Source of the DNA: Caulobacter vibrioides
GTDB taxonomy: Bacteria > Pseudomonadota > Alphaproteobacteria > Caulobacterales > Caulobacteraceae
Length of the DNA stretch: 64,000 nt
Reading direction: 5' to 3'
Assembly (NCBI RefSeq): GCF_002310375.3
Contig: NZ_CP023315.3
Coordinates: forward strand, 2,480,001 to 2,544,000
Shown here: piece by piece, positions 53,632 to 63,941 of the stretch
How positions within the stretch are numbered: position 1 is the first letter of the stretch
Layout: each line of letters starts with the position of its first letter
Position numbers and translations under genes: made by a program
Notes under the pieces: model-generated
What the model saw: the letters and a program-made list of their open reading frames with translations, nothing else
The model's database searches: none
Told to the model about the DNA's origin: nothing

Positions 53632-56382
53632 CTAGAGCTGCTTGCGGAAGCCCAATCGCACCGTGCGGCCCAGCGGGTCCAGGTAGTCGCGCTGGTAGGC
53701 CTGCGGGGTGACGCCGTTCTGGTCACGCACCGTCTGCTTGGCGTCGAACACGTTCTCGACGTTCAGCGAGACCTGCGCACCCTTCAGGATCGGATACTTG
53801 TCCACCAGCGCCTTGCGCGCAGGGGCGTTGAAGCTGGCGAAGACGCTCAAGCCCAGGGTGGCGAGGTCGGAGAAATACAGCGTCTGGCCGCCGGTGGCCC
53901 CGCCGTTCACCCAGGTGGACGCCTTCCAGTTGCCGTTGAAGCGCATGCCCAGGCCGTCCTTGAAGTAGCCGCCCTGCACCTGAACCTCGTGACGCGCCTG
54001 CCCGGTGCGCGAGCTGATCGCCGCACCGTCCAACTGGTCCAGCACGGGCAGCCCCTTGCGGGTGGTCAGTTCGTCGGCCAGGCGCCAGGTGTGGTAGACC
54101 GACACCTGCAACATGCCCTGGCCCGGCCGCATCATGCCGCCAGGACCGCCTGGCCCCATGAAGCCGCCGCCGCCGGGTCCGCCGAAGCGCATGCCGCCCC
54201 CCGGACCACCAGCGCCGCCACCAAAGCGCCCGCCCCCCATACCGCCAGGCGCGCCCGGCGCGCCGGGACCCGCCGCCGCGCCCGGCGTCGGCTTGCCCAC
54301 GGGCTTGAACAGGTTGAAGCCCCAGCGAATGTCTTGACGCTCGGCGCTGGCGAAGTTGACCGGGCGCGCGTCGATCGCCAGCAGGCGACCCGTGGCGTCC
54401 CGCGTGAACCGCTCTGGGAAGGCCCGCTCCAGATCCGGCGTGATCGCCGGGAAGCTGGAGATCACATTGCTCGTCTCGGCCAGGGTATAGGTGGCGTTGA
54501 AGGTCAGCTCGACCTTCTCCAGCGGCTTGTAGTTCACCTGGAACTTGGAAACCCGGCGATTGTCATTGCGCAGGTTCGGGTTGCCGCCATCGGTTCGGGT
54601 GATCAGCGCGGTCTGACCCGTCGTGAAGTCGAACACCGAGACGTTGGGCGTGACCACCAGCGGATCGTTGATCTGGTTGGTGGAGGGGGCGCCCTCCTCG
54701 TCCGTGACGCTGGCGATCAGGCTGAGCGGCTTGATGGGCGTCCAGTTGAGGCCCGCGCCCAGGGTCGTGAGGCCGCCCAGGTCCGAGAGGTTCTCATAGC
54801 CCGCGTTGAAGTTGGCCGAGAGGTCGCCCAGCTTGGCCAGGACGTCATTGCGCGTGCTGGTCAGCGGCAGGGTGAAGCTGGTCTGAAGGTTCTCGCGGTC
54901 GCGCGTGACCTTGCGCTGGGTGCTGACGCCGGAGCGAACAGTCTTGGCGTCGAGGCCGCGCGTGTCCGCGCCGATCTTGAAGCTGGTCTGGACGCCGCCG
55001 GCCGGCAGCTGGAACAGATTACCGTTCAACACGAGCTCGGCGCTGGCCGAGGTCGACACCGAATTGGCGGTGTCCGGCGCCACGCTCTTGTAGAGGTTGG
55101 ACGCGATCGTCCCGAACGGATTGACGCTGGGATCGCCGGCGGCGACCGCCGCCTGGAAGGCCGAGGCGTCCAGCCCCCGTCCGGTCGTCGTGTCGGTGGC
55201 GGTTCGGTCAAAGTCGCCGGTCAGGGTCCAGCGCCAGTCCTTCACACGGCCGTTGGCGGCCATGCTGACCTGGGTCCGCAGGACGTCCGTGTCACGCGCC
55301 AGGGCGCCGGGCGCGTCGATGAAGCGATAGCCGGTGACGGGCTTGGAGAAGGGCGAGAACGGGCTGCCCGTCGGCAGGGTGAAGGTCACGCCGGGCAGGC
55401 CGAGCAAAGCCTGGCTGCTGGTGTCTTCCAGATTGCCGCTGATCGTCAGTTGCGTAGTCTTGTTGAGGTCACGGCTGATCGATCCGCGCAGCGTCGCGCG
55501 CTCGGACTTGGAGATCAGCGACCGGCTGGCGGTCAGATCGTCGGTGTTGTAGCGCCCCGCCAGCGGCGAAAACGCCGAAAGGCCGACCTTGCCCGCCTGA
55601 GCGGCGTCCGGAACGCCGGCGATAGTCACCAGGCCTCCCGCTGCGGCGGACAGGGCCGGATCGATCTCGCCGCCGTTCAAGCCGCTCACATTGCCGACGA
55701 GGTCGAAGGGCTGGCCGTTCGGCGCGCGGACGATGTCGCGGTCCGTCTCCATCAGGTAGGGATCGCGCTGGACCTGCAGGTCCAGGTTCCAACGCTTGTC
55801 ACCGTCGATATTGACCCGATTGCCGCCGCCGCTCAGCGTCGTGCGGCCGCCGTCCGTCGCGACCGTACCGGCCGCCTGGAGCGTGGTGGCGCTGTAGTTC
55901 TTCTTCAGGATGATGTTCACGACCCGCTGGTCGGCCTTGTAGCCGTAGCTCAGCGCGACCTCTTCCGGCAGAACCTGGAAGCGTTCGATCGCCTCGGGCG
56001 GAACGCCCTGGATTTCCTGGAAGCCTGAAATCCGGCGACCGTTGATCAGGAGCACGGGCCCGCCACCGCCCCCGTCGCGACCGCGCGTGCTGGCGGTCTG
56101 CGGGGTCAGCAGCGTCAGAAGCTCTCCGATGCTGTTGGCGCCGAAGCTTTTGATCTCTTCCTCATTCAGCTCGATCTCGGGCTGGATGGCGCCTTCCACC
56201 TTGCCGCGCGGATCCGCCTGAATGACCAGACCCTCGACCTCGTTGGGCCCGTCATCTTTCGTCCGCGGCGTCGTCTGAACGTCCTCGGCGACCATCGTGG
56301 CCGTCGCGGCGGGCGCCGACGCGGACGCAGGATCGAGCGAGACGGCGGCCAGCCCGTAGAGGAGCACGGTCGAAAGGGTCAT
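53632..56382 (-). CDS. TonB-dependent outer-membrane receptor
   Basis: A 916-residue receptor. The start MTLSTVLLYGLAAVSLDPASASA gives a signal peptide; the plug contains IGELLTLLTPQTASTRGR, a Gly-rich VLLINGRRISGFQEIQGVPPEAIER and VLPEEVALSYGYKADQRVVNIILKKNYS, with a TonB-box-like EVEGLVIQA before it. The barrel fills the rest and ends RLGFRKQL instead of the usual aromatic residue. An unusual Gly/Pro/Met/Arg-rich insertion occupies about residues 695-755. It is probably an exporter-type receptor for large substrates taken up with TonB; substrate not known. A long leader with palindromes precedes it. Confidence 0.9.
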   Translation of the reverse strand: MTLSTVLLYGLAAVSLDPASASAPAATATMVAEDVQTTPRTKDDGPNEVEGLVIQADPRGKVEGAIQPEIELNEEEIKSFGANSIGELLTLLTPQTASTRGRDGGGGGPVLLINGRRISGFQEIQGVPPEAIERFQVLPEEVALSYGYKADQRVVNIILKKNYSATTLQAAGTVATDGGRTTLSGGGNRVNIDGDKRWNLDLQVQRDPYLMETDRDIVRAPNGQPFDLVGNVSGLNGGEIDPALSAAAGGLVTIAGVPDAAQAGKVGLSAFSPLAGRYNTDDLTASRSLISKSERATLRGSISRDLNKTTQLTISGNLEDTSSQALLGLPGVTFTLPTGSPFSPFSKPVTGYRFIDAPGALARDTDVLRTQVSMAANGRVKDWRWTLTGDFDRTATDTTTGRGLDASAFQAAVAAGDPSVNPFGTIASNLYKSVAPDTANSVSTSASAELVLNGNLFQLPAGGVQTSFKIGADTRGLDAKTVRSGVSTQRKVTRDRENLQTSFTLPLTSTRNDVLAKLGDLSANFNAGYENLSDLGGLTTLGAGLNWTPIKPLSLIASVTDEEGAPSTNQINDPLVVTPNVSVFDFTTGQTALITRTDGGNPNLRNDNRRVSKFQVNYKPLEKVELTFNATYTLAETSNVISSFPAITPDLERAFPERFTRDATGRLLAIDARPVNFASAERQDIRWGFNLFKPVGKPTPGAAAGPGAPGAPGGMGGGRFGGGAGGPGGGMRFGGPGGGGFMGPGGPGGMMRPGQGMLQVSVYHTWRLADELTTRKGLPVLDQLDGAAISSRTGQARHEVQVQGGYFKDGLGMRFNGNWKASTWVNGGATGGQTLYFSDLATLGLSVFASFNAPARKALVDKYPILKGAQVSLNVENVFDAKQTVRDQNGVTPQAYQRDYLDPLGRTVRLGFRKQL

Positions 56383-56936
56383 TCAGGCCCACAAAAGCAT
56401 GAGTTGCGAGGAACGCCGACGCGCGCTGCGCCAACGCTGGGTTGCCGCTCCTTACGGCTGGGCGGAGACCACCGCAACAACCATTGGGAACAAGCTCAGC
56501 TATTGCAGCAGAATGCACACAGTGGTGTGTCCCAATCCGCGCCAAATGCGGCCTAGTCTTTGAAAAATAGACATATCCGACGTGTGCGAATGTGCAACAC
56601 GACACGATGTTGCAGGCAGGAAACAAAAGCCGTCGCGCGGCGCCTCGGTGCTCGATCGGTTTCGCCCATCTTATAGGCAAGCGGTTCGCCTGCAGCTTAG
56701 AGCAATCTATGCGTGCATAGATTCGAGGGGTGTCGCAAAGCCACCCAGGATCATCCTCTGGGTGTCGAAAAGCGCCCTCGCCCTCTCGTCCTGAACGCAC
56801 GGGTCGGCCATCCCCACGGCTTCGCGCGTGAGGGCGCGGCGGGCCTGGCGCGCCGCCTTGCGGACCGGAGCCACAAGTCCGTCGGCATGGACCACGCTGC
56901 TTGGCGCTCTGCTGGCTCGGTCCCCAGCAAGGACCG
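56383..56936. other. Intergenic region upstream of the TonB receptor
   Basis: About 550 bases. The AT-richer stretch at about 56555-56640 probably holds the receptor promoter, on the minus strand TTGCAC followed 16 bases later by TATGTC. Two inverted repeats lie here: TGCAACA-8-TGTTGCA (56593-56614) and CACAC-4-GTGTG (56516-56529). A 62-codon minus-strand frame (56707-56895) looks partly protein-like but has no family; the rest is empty. Confidence 0.5.
56593..56614. promoter_or_regulatory. Candidate operator palindrome upstream of the TonB receptor
   Basis: A perfect 7-base inverted repeat, TGCAACA and TGTTGCA, with an 8-base spacer. Its left half (minus-strand reading) overlaps a possible -35 element TTGCAC. 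No regulator gene is adjacent, so the binding protein is unknown. Confidence 0.4.
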
Positions 56937-58325
56937 TCAGCGCGCCGCCGTCCCGACAGCGCCCTCGCGGATTTTCGCGATGAGGCCCTCAATGGCCTTG
57001 GCGTGGCCTCCGGACACGTCCCCGTCCGGGAAGACGTCGAGCGGAACGTCAGGCGCCAGGCCGCGTCCCTCCAGCTCTTGACCATCCGCTGACCGGTAGA
57101 GCTCCGCCGGCAGGGCCAGGCTCCAGCCATTCGGCAGCGGCTTGGGCAGTTGGTCTGAAAAGGCCCCGCGCGTCGTTCCACCGACCTGGGTCACGTTCGG
57201 CAGCGCCTTCATCATCAAGGTGAAGGTCTCGCCCGCGCTGACCGTGATGTCGCTCGTCACCACATAGACCGGCCCCGTGAAACCGACCGCGCCGGAGGGC
57301 TCGACCTTGATGGTCTGCGGCGGGGTTTTTGCGCCGACCGGGACCTTGGCGTAGGCGACGCGGGGCTGCGCCGTGAACCGCGCCGCGATACGCCGACTGA
57401 TGGTGTCGTATCCGCCCCGATTGTTGCTGACGTCGACCACCACCGCCTTGGCGCCGACAAACGCACTCAGGGCTTCGTCCAGAACAGCGTCTAGCGGCCG
57501 AGGATCATCCGGTGCGGCGTTCCGCGCGAAAGCGCCCATGGTCAAGACGTTGAGATAGCCCACATCGTCGACCCGCCCCCAGAAGATGCGATTGTTAGCG
57601 GCCTGGCGTCCCTTGCCTTGCAGCAGCCCGGTCAAAATCCCTTCGCGATAGGCCTGGAGCCAGGACCTCTCCTCGCCCGCGGGATCGGCCGAACGGACAC
57701 GCAAAAGCGTGGGAGACTCGCCCGGCTCGAGATCGCGCCGCGCGCCCTGCACCATTCCGTGCAGCTCGACATGAGGATCATCCAGCCCGCTCAACAGACC
57801 GGCGAGCGCCAGCCAGAGCTGATCGTCGGTGGAGGTGGGGGTCACCTGCGCCAGCGCCTTGGCCTTGCGCGCGGGCCAGTCCAGTTTGCGCTCGGCCGAG
57901 CGCGGATAGAGCTCCGCAAAGGTGTCGGCGGCGAAGGCGACAATGCGGTCCGGGGTCCAGGCCGCCGCCGAGATACAGTCCGTCGGCAGGTTGGGGAGCC
58001 GGTCGAACTGATAGCGCGTGCCCAACGGATCGCCCGTCAGACTGATTACGCCAGCCCCCTCGGCCCGCCAAAGGCTCAAGACTCCGTCGGGATCAGGCTC
58101 GCGGCGTGCGTCCGGGTAGCAGGCGCCGCCGGCCGTCTGGAACAGTTGCGCGCCGTCGGGTCCGAACTGGACGATCCAGCCATAGCCCCGGGACTTCCAG
58201 GCGCCGCGCAGCTCTGCGGCGACCGGTCCGTTCTTGGGCTGCACCGGCCAGAACGGGCTCTCCGCCAAGGCCGGCGACGCCAGGGATAGAGCGGCGGCGG
58301 CCGCGACGAGACTCAGACGTTTCAT
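56937..58325 (-). CDS. Exported S41-family peptidase
   Basis: A 462-residue periplasmic protein. The signal peptide MKRLSLVAAAAALSLASPALA is followed by a tail-specific-protease-like domain: DVSNNRGGYDTISRRIAARF and VVTSDITVSAGETFTLMMKALPNV, in which the Ser of TVSAGE is the likely nucleophile. FWGRVDDVGYLNVLTMG precedes it. No PDZ domain is evident. The ATG at 58325 gives the signal; the longer frame adds 17 residues. It follows thiC on the same strand, 47 bases downstream. Confidence 0.85.
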   Translation of the reverse strand: MKRLSLVAAAAALSLASPALAESPFWPVQPKNGPVAAELRGAWKSRGYGWIVQFGPDGAQLFQTAGGACYPDARREPDPDGVLSLWRAEGAGVISLTGDPLGTRYQFDRLPNLPTDCISAAAWTPDRIVAFAADTFAELYPRSAERKLDWPARKAKALAQVTPTSTDDQLWLALAGLLSGLDDPHVELHGMVQGARRDLEPGESPTLLRVRSADPAGEERSWLQAYREGILTGLLQGKGRQAANNRIFWGRVDDVGYLNVLTMGAFARNAAPDDPRPLDAVLDEALSAFVGAKAVVVDVSNNRGGYDTISRRIAARFTAQPRVAYAKVPVGAKTPPQTIKVEPSGAVGFTGPVYVVTSDITVSAGETFTLMMKALPNVTQVGGTTRGAFSDQLPKPLPNGWSLALPAELYRSADGQELEGRGLAPDVPLDVFPDGDVSGGHAKAIEGLIAKIREGAVGTAAR

Positions 58326-58372
58326 GGGCGCGACGGTGGAGGCGTCTCCCCCGTCGCGCCAGTGAAAACGCG

Positions 58373-60223
<1,851 letters not shown>

Positions 60224-60296
60224 TCAAGCTTCCAAGGAGACCCGGACGTGCGTGCTTGAGTCGGTCTTACGGGCGAGACAAACGCTCCCGTCCGCG

Positions 60297-60384
60297 TTCC
60301 CTCCCTTCGCCGGCATGACCCGGATCAGGTTCTACGGGTCAGGGCCTTGGCCCAATCTCAGCCGCGCAAGCGGCCCCCCGGTGA
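60297..60384 (-). promoter_or_regulatory. TPP riboswitch (THI element)
   Basis: On the minus strand the aptamer reads GGGGGGCCGCTTG...GGCTGAGATTGGG (P1/P2 with the CTGAGA pyrimidine-sensor motif) then ACCCGTAGAACCTGATC, and TCATGCCGGCGAAGGGA at its end, the diphosphate-binding half. It ends about 85 bases before the thiC start, so thiamine pyrophosphate should control thiC expression. Confidence 0.92.
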
Positions 60385-60515
60385 ACAGGCCTCGGACACT
60401 AGGGACACTGACGCATAGGTCAAGGGCGCAATGCCCTGATGCGTTACGGTAAATTCACTTGCCGACTCCGACCGGTAAGCTCGATCAAGGATCAACGTTC
60501 TCCGAGAGCTTCGTC

Positions 60516-61040
60516 ATGTTCCGCCGTTGCCTAGCGCCGATCCTCTGCGCCCTGATCGCCACTCCGAGCCTTGCGCAAACGACCTATCCCAAGTCGATCG
60601 CCGCGCCGGGAGGCGAAGTCGTCATTCCCTCGGCAGCGCATCAAGGGTCGTATGACGCGATCAAGTACGCGCCAGCCCGCCGTGTCGGCGACACCCTGTA
60701 CGTCTCCGGCGTGATCGTCGGCCGCGGCAAGGACGAGGGCACAGATCCGGAATCGTTCAAGCGACAGATCCGGCGCGCCTTTGTGAGCTTGGACGAGATC
60801 CTCAAGGCCTCGGGCACGAACTTCGAGAACGTGGTGATGATCAATAGCTTCCACGTCTGGGAAGGTCCTGACCAACCCGCCCCGCGCTTTGAGCAGATCA
60901 ACATGATCAACGCGGTGAAGAGCGAGTTCATCAAGGGCGCGCACCCGGCCTGGACGGCTGTCGGCACAACCGGGCTGCTGTCGCCGGGCGCGATCATCGA
61001 AATCCAGCTGATCGCCTACGTCCCGCCGAAAAAGCCCTAA
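60516..61040 (+). CDS. Exported RidA/YjgF-family protein
   Basis: A 174-residue protein. The signal peptide MFRRCLAPILCALIATPSLAQ is followed by a RidA-like domain: GDTLYVSGVIVGRG, RAFVSLDEILKASGTNFENVVMIN and HPAWTAVGTTGLLSPGAIIEIQLIAY. The Arg that binds the imine substrate in active RidA (RxAV) is Trp here (PAWTAV), so it probably lacks 2-iminopropanoate deaminase activity. The ATG at 60516 is inside a longer frame with a poor N-terminus. Overlaps the next gene tail to tail by four bases. Confidence 0.85.
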   Translation: MFRRCLAPILCALIATPSLAQTTYPKSIAAPGGEVVIPSAAHQGSYDAIKYAPARRVGDTLYVSGVIVGRGKDEGTDPESFKRQIRRAFVSLDEILKASGTNFENVVMINSFHVWEGPDQPAPRFEQINMINAVKSEFIKGAHPAWTAVGTTGLLSPGAIIEIQLIAYVPPKKP

Positions 61041-61435
61041 CGCTTGGGCTCGCTCGCCGGCCGGATCGCGCGCATCCGCGCGTTGCTCTGATCGAGGGCT
61101 TCTTGGGTGAGGCGCTCAAGATGCGCCATTGCGGCGTTGAAATCGGCGTCTGCTCGCGCGGTGTCATCGATCGCGCGGGGTGCGTTGCTGTCTCGCAAGA
61201 CCACGGGGCCCGACACGACGCCCGTGTTCAGGTCACGAAGAATGATCTGGGTCCTGGCCCGCTCCTGGGCGTTGGACGCCGCGATCTGGCTTTGCAGAAC
61301 ATCACGACGCGCGTCTTCGAGCGCGTGGGCGGCGGCGTTTCGCGCTTGGATTTCACGCAAGTCTTGCGCATGCGCGGCTCCGCTCCAGAGCAACACAGCA
61401 AGACCTGCGCAAAGAAGATGCGCCGCTCGACTCAT
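61037..61435 (-). CDS. Uncharacterised exported coiled-coil protein
   Basis: A 132-residue protein with a signal peptide (MSRAAHLLCAGLAVLLWSGAAHAQ) and a charged, helical mature part (IQARNAAAHALEDARRDVLQ, TDAMAHLERLTQEAL-like segment). No family recognised. The ATG at 61435 is chosen; the frame has ten more codons upstream. It follows the TPR gene, 41 bases on, on the same strand. Confidence 0.68.
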   Translation of the reverse strand: MSRAAHLLCAGLAVLLWSGAAHAQDLREIQARNAAAHALEDARRDVLQSQIAASNAQERARTQIILRDLNTGVVSGPVVLRDSNAPRAIDDTARADADFNAAMAHLERLTQEALDQSNARMRAIRPASEPKR

Positions 61436-61476
61436 AGGCTTGGCTCCTTGGGTCGCAGAGCGCACGCCAGAGGGGA

Positions 61477-62031
61477 TCAGGGGCGCTTCACCGAGAAACG
61501 CGTGAGTTCAAGCTTCGGCGCCGGCCACTCGGGATTGAGTTCTGCGGCCCGCGAATAGTCGCGGAACGCCGCCTTCAGATCTCCCAGTCCTTCATTAGCC
61601 AGACCGCGGTTGAACCAGGCCTTTTCGGGCTCCTTCACCCCCAGGGCCAGCCCCTTGTCGATCTGCTCCACGCCTTCGCGATAGCGCTCCTCGCCGACAT
61701 AGGCCGCGCCTCGGTTCACAAAGACCTCGCCCAGATTGGGATCGATCGCGCCCGCCGCGTCGAAATCCGAGCGCGCCGCACCGAAATCCTTTTGCCGCAT
61801 CTGGAGCACACCGCGATTCACATAGGTGCGGGCGCGGTCACGAAAATGCAGGTTCTCCAGCTCCAAGGCGCTGGTGCAGGCCAACACCGAGCGCTTGTCG
61901 GAGCGCCCTTTCAGAGCGGCGTCTGAACATTCCTTCGCGGCCCCGCCGCCGATGACCATCGTGGAAGCCTCAGCAGCGCCAGCGGTCGCCAACACAGCAG
62001 CGGCCAAGGCGAGGGGAATTATACGGGTCAT
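61477..62031 (-). CDS. Exported TPR-repeat protein
   Basis: A 184-residue periplasmic protein. The signal peptide MTRIIPLALAAAVLATAGAAEA is followed by three TPR units (about 65-165), such as YVNRGVLQMRQKDFGAARSDFDAAGAIDPNL, AYVGEERYREGVEQIDKGLALG and AWFNRGLANEGLGDLKAAFRDYSRAAELNPEW. Cys residues in ECSD and LACTSAL may form a disulfide. Probably a protein-binding scaffold; it may be co-transcribed with the small exported gene downstream. Confidence 0.85.
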   Translation of the reverse strand: MTRIIPLALAAAVLATAGAAEASTMVIGGGAAKECSDAALKGRSDKRSVLACTSALELENLHFRDRARTYVNRGVLQMRQKDFGAARSDFDAAGAIDPNLGEVFVNRGAAYVGEERYREGVEQIDKGLALGVKEPEKAWFNRGLANEGLGDLKAAFRDYSRAAELNPEWPAPKLELTRFSVKRP

Positions 62032-62254
62032 GTCTTCCTCCCTAGGATCAGGTCGGTCTCACGCCGATCTTCTGAAGGCAGCATAACACCGCTATCGCCG
62101 GGGCCTAAGCGTCAGGCGCCCCGTAAAGCAAAGGCCAAGCCAGCACCCACGCCTGCGGCTCCGCGACAGGCCCGAAGCGGGCGAAGGTCGTCTGGTTCAA
62201 CACGGCGGCGCAGGCCGTGCTAACAAATGGGCGAGTCTTTCAGGAACCGCGCCT

Positions 62255-63256
62255 ATGCACCTTGCTCGCTTTCCTCGCGCCCGCTTCGCGCACCTGCCCA
62301 CGCCCCTGGAGCCCTTGCCCCGTCTCGGCGCGGAACTGGGCGTGGACCTCTGGGTCAAGCGCGACGACTGCACGGGCCTAGCCGGCGGCGGCAACAAGAC
62401 CCGCAAGCTGGAGTTCCTGCTCGGCGAGGCCCTGGCCCAAGGCGCCGACACCCTGGTCACCCAGGGCGCGGTCCAGTCCAACCACGTCCGCCAGACCATC
62501 GCCGCCGGGGCGCGCTTTGGTCTCAAGACCGAGGTGATCCTGGAGGAGCGCACCGGCTCCAAGGCCAGCGACTACATGGGCAACGGCAACGTGCTGCTCG
62601 ACAAGTTGATGGGCGCGACGCTGCGCTATGTGCCGGGCGGGACAGACATGGTCGCCGAGCTCGAGATCACCGCCCAGAGCGTCCGCCAGCGCGGCGGCAA
62701 GCCCTATGTGATCCCCGGCGGCGGCTCGAACACGGTCGGGGCGCTCGGCTATGTCGATTGCGCGCGCGAACTGGTGGTGCAGGCCGACCAGATGGACCTC
62801 AAGATCGATCGCCTCGTCACGGCGACGGGCAGCGCCGGCACGCACGCTGGCCTGGTCGCAGGCTTCGCGGCGCTGTCGGTGGATATCCCGATCCTGGGCT
62901 TCGGCGTGCGCGCGCCCAAGCCCAAGCAGGAAGAGAACGTCTACAACCTCGCGGTCGCGACGGCCGAGACGATCGGGGCTGCGAGCCGGGTCCGGCGCGA
63001 AGCGGTCGTCGCCGACTGCGACTATGTGGGCGAAGGCTACGGCCTCGTCGACCAAGGCGTGATCGACGCCCTGGCCCTGGCCGCCCGCACCGAAGGGCTG
63101 CTGCTGGATCCGGTCTATTCGGGCAAGGCGATGAAGGGGCTGATCGATCAGGCCCGCAAGGGCGCCTTCAAGGGCGAGCGGGTGGTCTTCCTGCACACTG
63201 GCGGCGCCCAGGGGCTGTTCGGCTATCAGACCGTGCTTGAGGCCGCGCTGGGCTAG
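62255..63256 (+). CDS. dcyD: D-cysteine desulfhydrase (PLP enzyme)
   Basis: A 333-residue fold type II PLP enzyme related to ACC deaminase. The PLP Lys is in [18 protein letters not shown] (about residue 51), [13 protein letters not shown] binds the phosphate region, and YVIPGGGSN follows. It degrades D-cysteine to pyruvate, ammonia and sulfide. It is 12 bases upstream of the racemase gene, with which it probably forms an operon. ACC-deaminase-like alternatives cannot be excluded. Confidence 0.88.
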   Translation: MHLARFPRARFAHLPTPLEPLPRLGAELGVDLWVKRDDCTGLAGGGNKTRKLEFLLGEALAQGADTLVTQGAVQSNHVRQTIAAGARFGLKTEVILEERTGSKASDYMGNGNVLLDKLMGATLRYVPGGTDMVAELEITAQSVRQRGGKPYVIPGGGSNTVGALGYVDCARELVVQADQMDLKIDRLVTATGSAGTHAGLVAGFAALSVDIPILGFGVRAPKPKQEENVYNLAVATAETIGAASRVRREAVVADCDYVGEGYGLVDQGVIDALALAARTEGLLLDPVYSGKAMKGLIDQARKGAFKGERVVFLHTGGAQGLFGYQTVLEAALG

Positions 63257-63268
63257 GAGCTTTTTCCG

Positions 63269-63937
63269 ATGAGCAAGGTTCTGGGCGTTCTGGGCGGCAT
63301 GGGTCCGGCCGCCACCCTCGACTTCCTGGCCAAGTTGCAGGCGGCGACGCCCGTGACGCGGGAGCAGGATCATCTGCGGGTGCTGGTGGACATCAACCCG
63401 AAGGTTCCCGACCGCAACGTCGAAGGCTCGGATCCCGGTCCGGTGTTGGCGGCGATGGCGGCGGGCCTGCGCGGCTCCGGCGCGCAGGTGCTGGCGATCG
63501 CCTGCAACACCGCCCACGCCTATGCCGAGGAGGTCCGCGCTTCGGGTTTGCCGCTGATCGACATGCTGGAGACCGCCGGCCTCGCCGCCCGCGCCCAGGG
63601 TGCGAACATCGTCGGCGTCCTGGGCACCAGCCTGGCGCTCGGTCTCTATCGGGAGCGGTTTGCGTCGCTGGGGCTGGAGGTTGCGACCCTGGATGATCAC
63701 GAGCAGGTCGAGTTCATGGCCCTGCTCTACCGGATCAAGCGGGGCGACCTGGGGCAGGCGTCGCGGGACGCCATGGCCGCCCTCGCTCACCGCCTGATCG
63801 ACAAGGGCGCGCAGGCTGTGGTCGCGGGTTGCACCGAAGTGCCCTTGGTGCTGTCCCAGCCCGACCTTTCAGCGCCGCTTCTCGACGCCACACAGACCCT
63901 GGCGAGCCGCTGTGTCGAGATCTGTCTGTCGGATTGA
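63269..63937 (+). CDS. Aspartate/glutamate racemase family protein
   Basis: A 222-residue PLP-independent racemase. KVLGVLGGMGPAATLDFL binds substrate, the first catalytic Cys is in IACNTAHAYAEEV and the second in VAGCTEVPLVLS, with EGSDPGPVLAAMA between. It resembles aspartate/YgeA-type racemases. It is probably translated with the preceding D-cysteine desulfhydrase. Confidence 0.9.
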   Translation: MSKVLGVLGGMGPAATLDFLAKLQAATPVTREQDHLRVLVDINPKVPDRNVEGSDPGPVLAAMAAGLRGSGAQVLAIACNTAHAYAEEVRASGLPLIDMLETAGLAARAQGANIVGVLGTSLALGLYRERFASLGLEVATLDDHEQVEFMALLYRIKRGDLGQASRDAMAALAHRLIDKGAQAVVAGCTEVPLVLSQPDLSAPLLDATQTLASRCVEICLSD

Positions 63938-63941
63938 GGCC

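Noticed and set aside
53419..56028. An 869-codon open frame antisense to the TonB receptor
   Set aside because: Same cause. The opposite strand encodes a complete receptor with signal peptide, plug and barrel, and the antisense product resembles no protein family.
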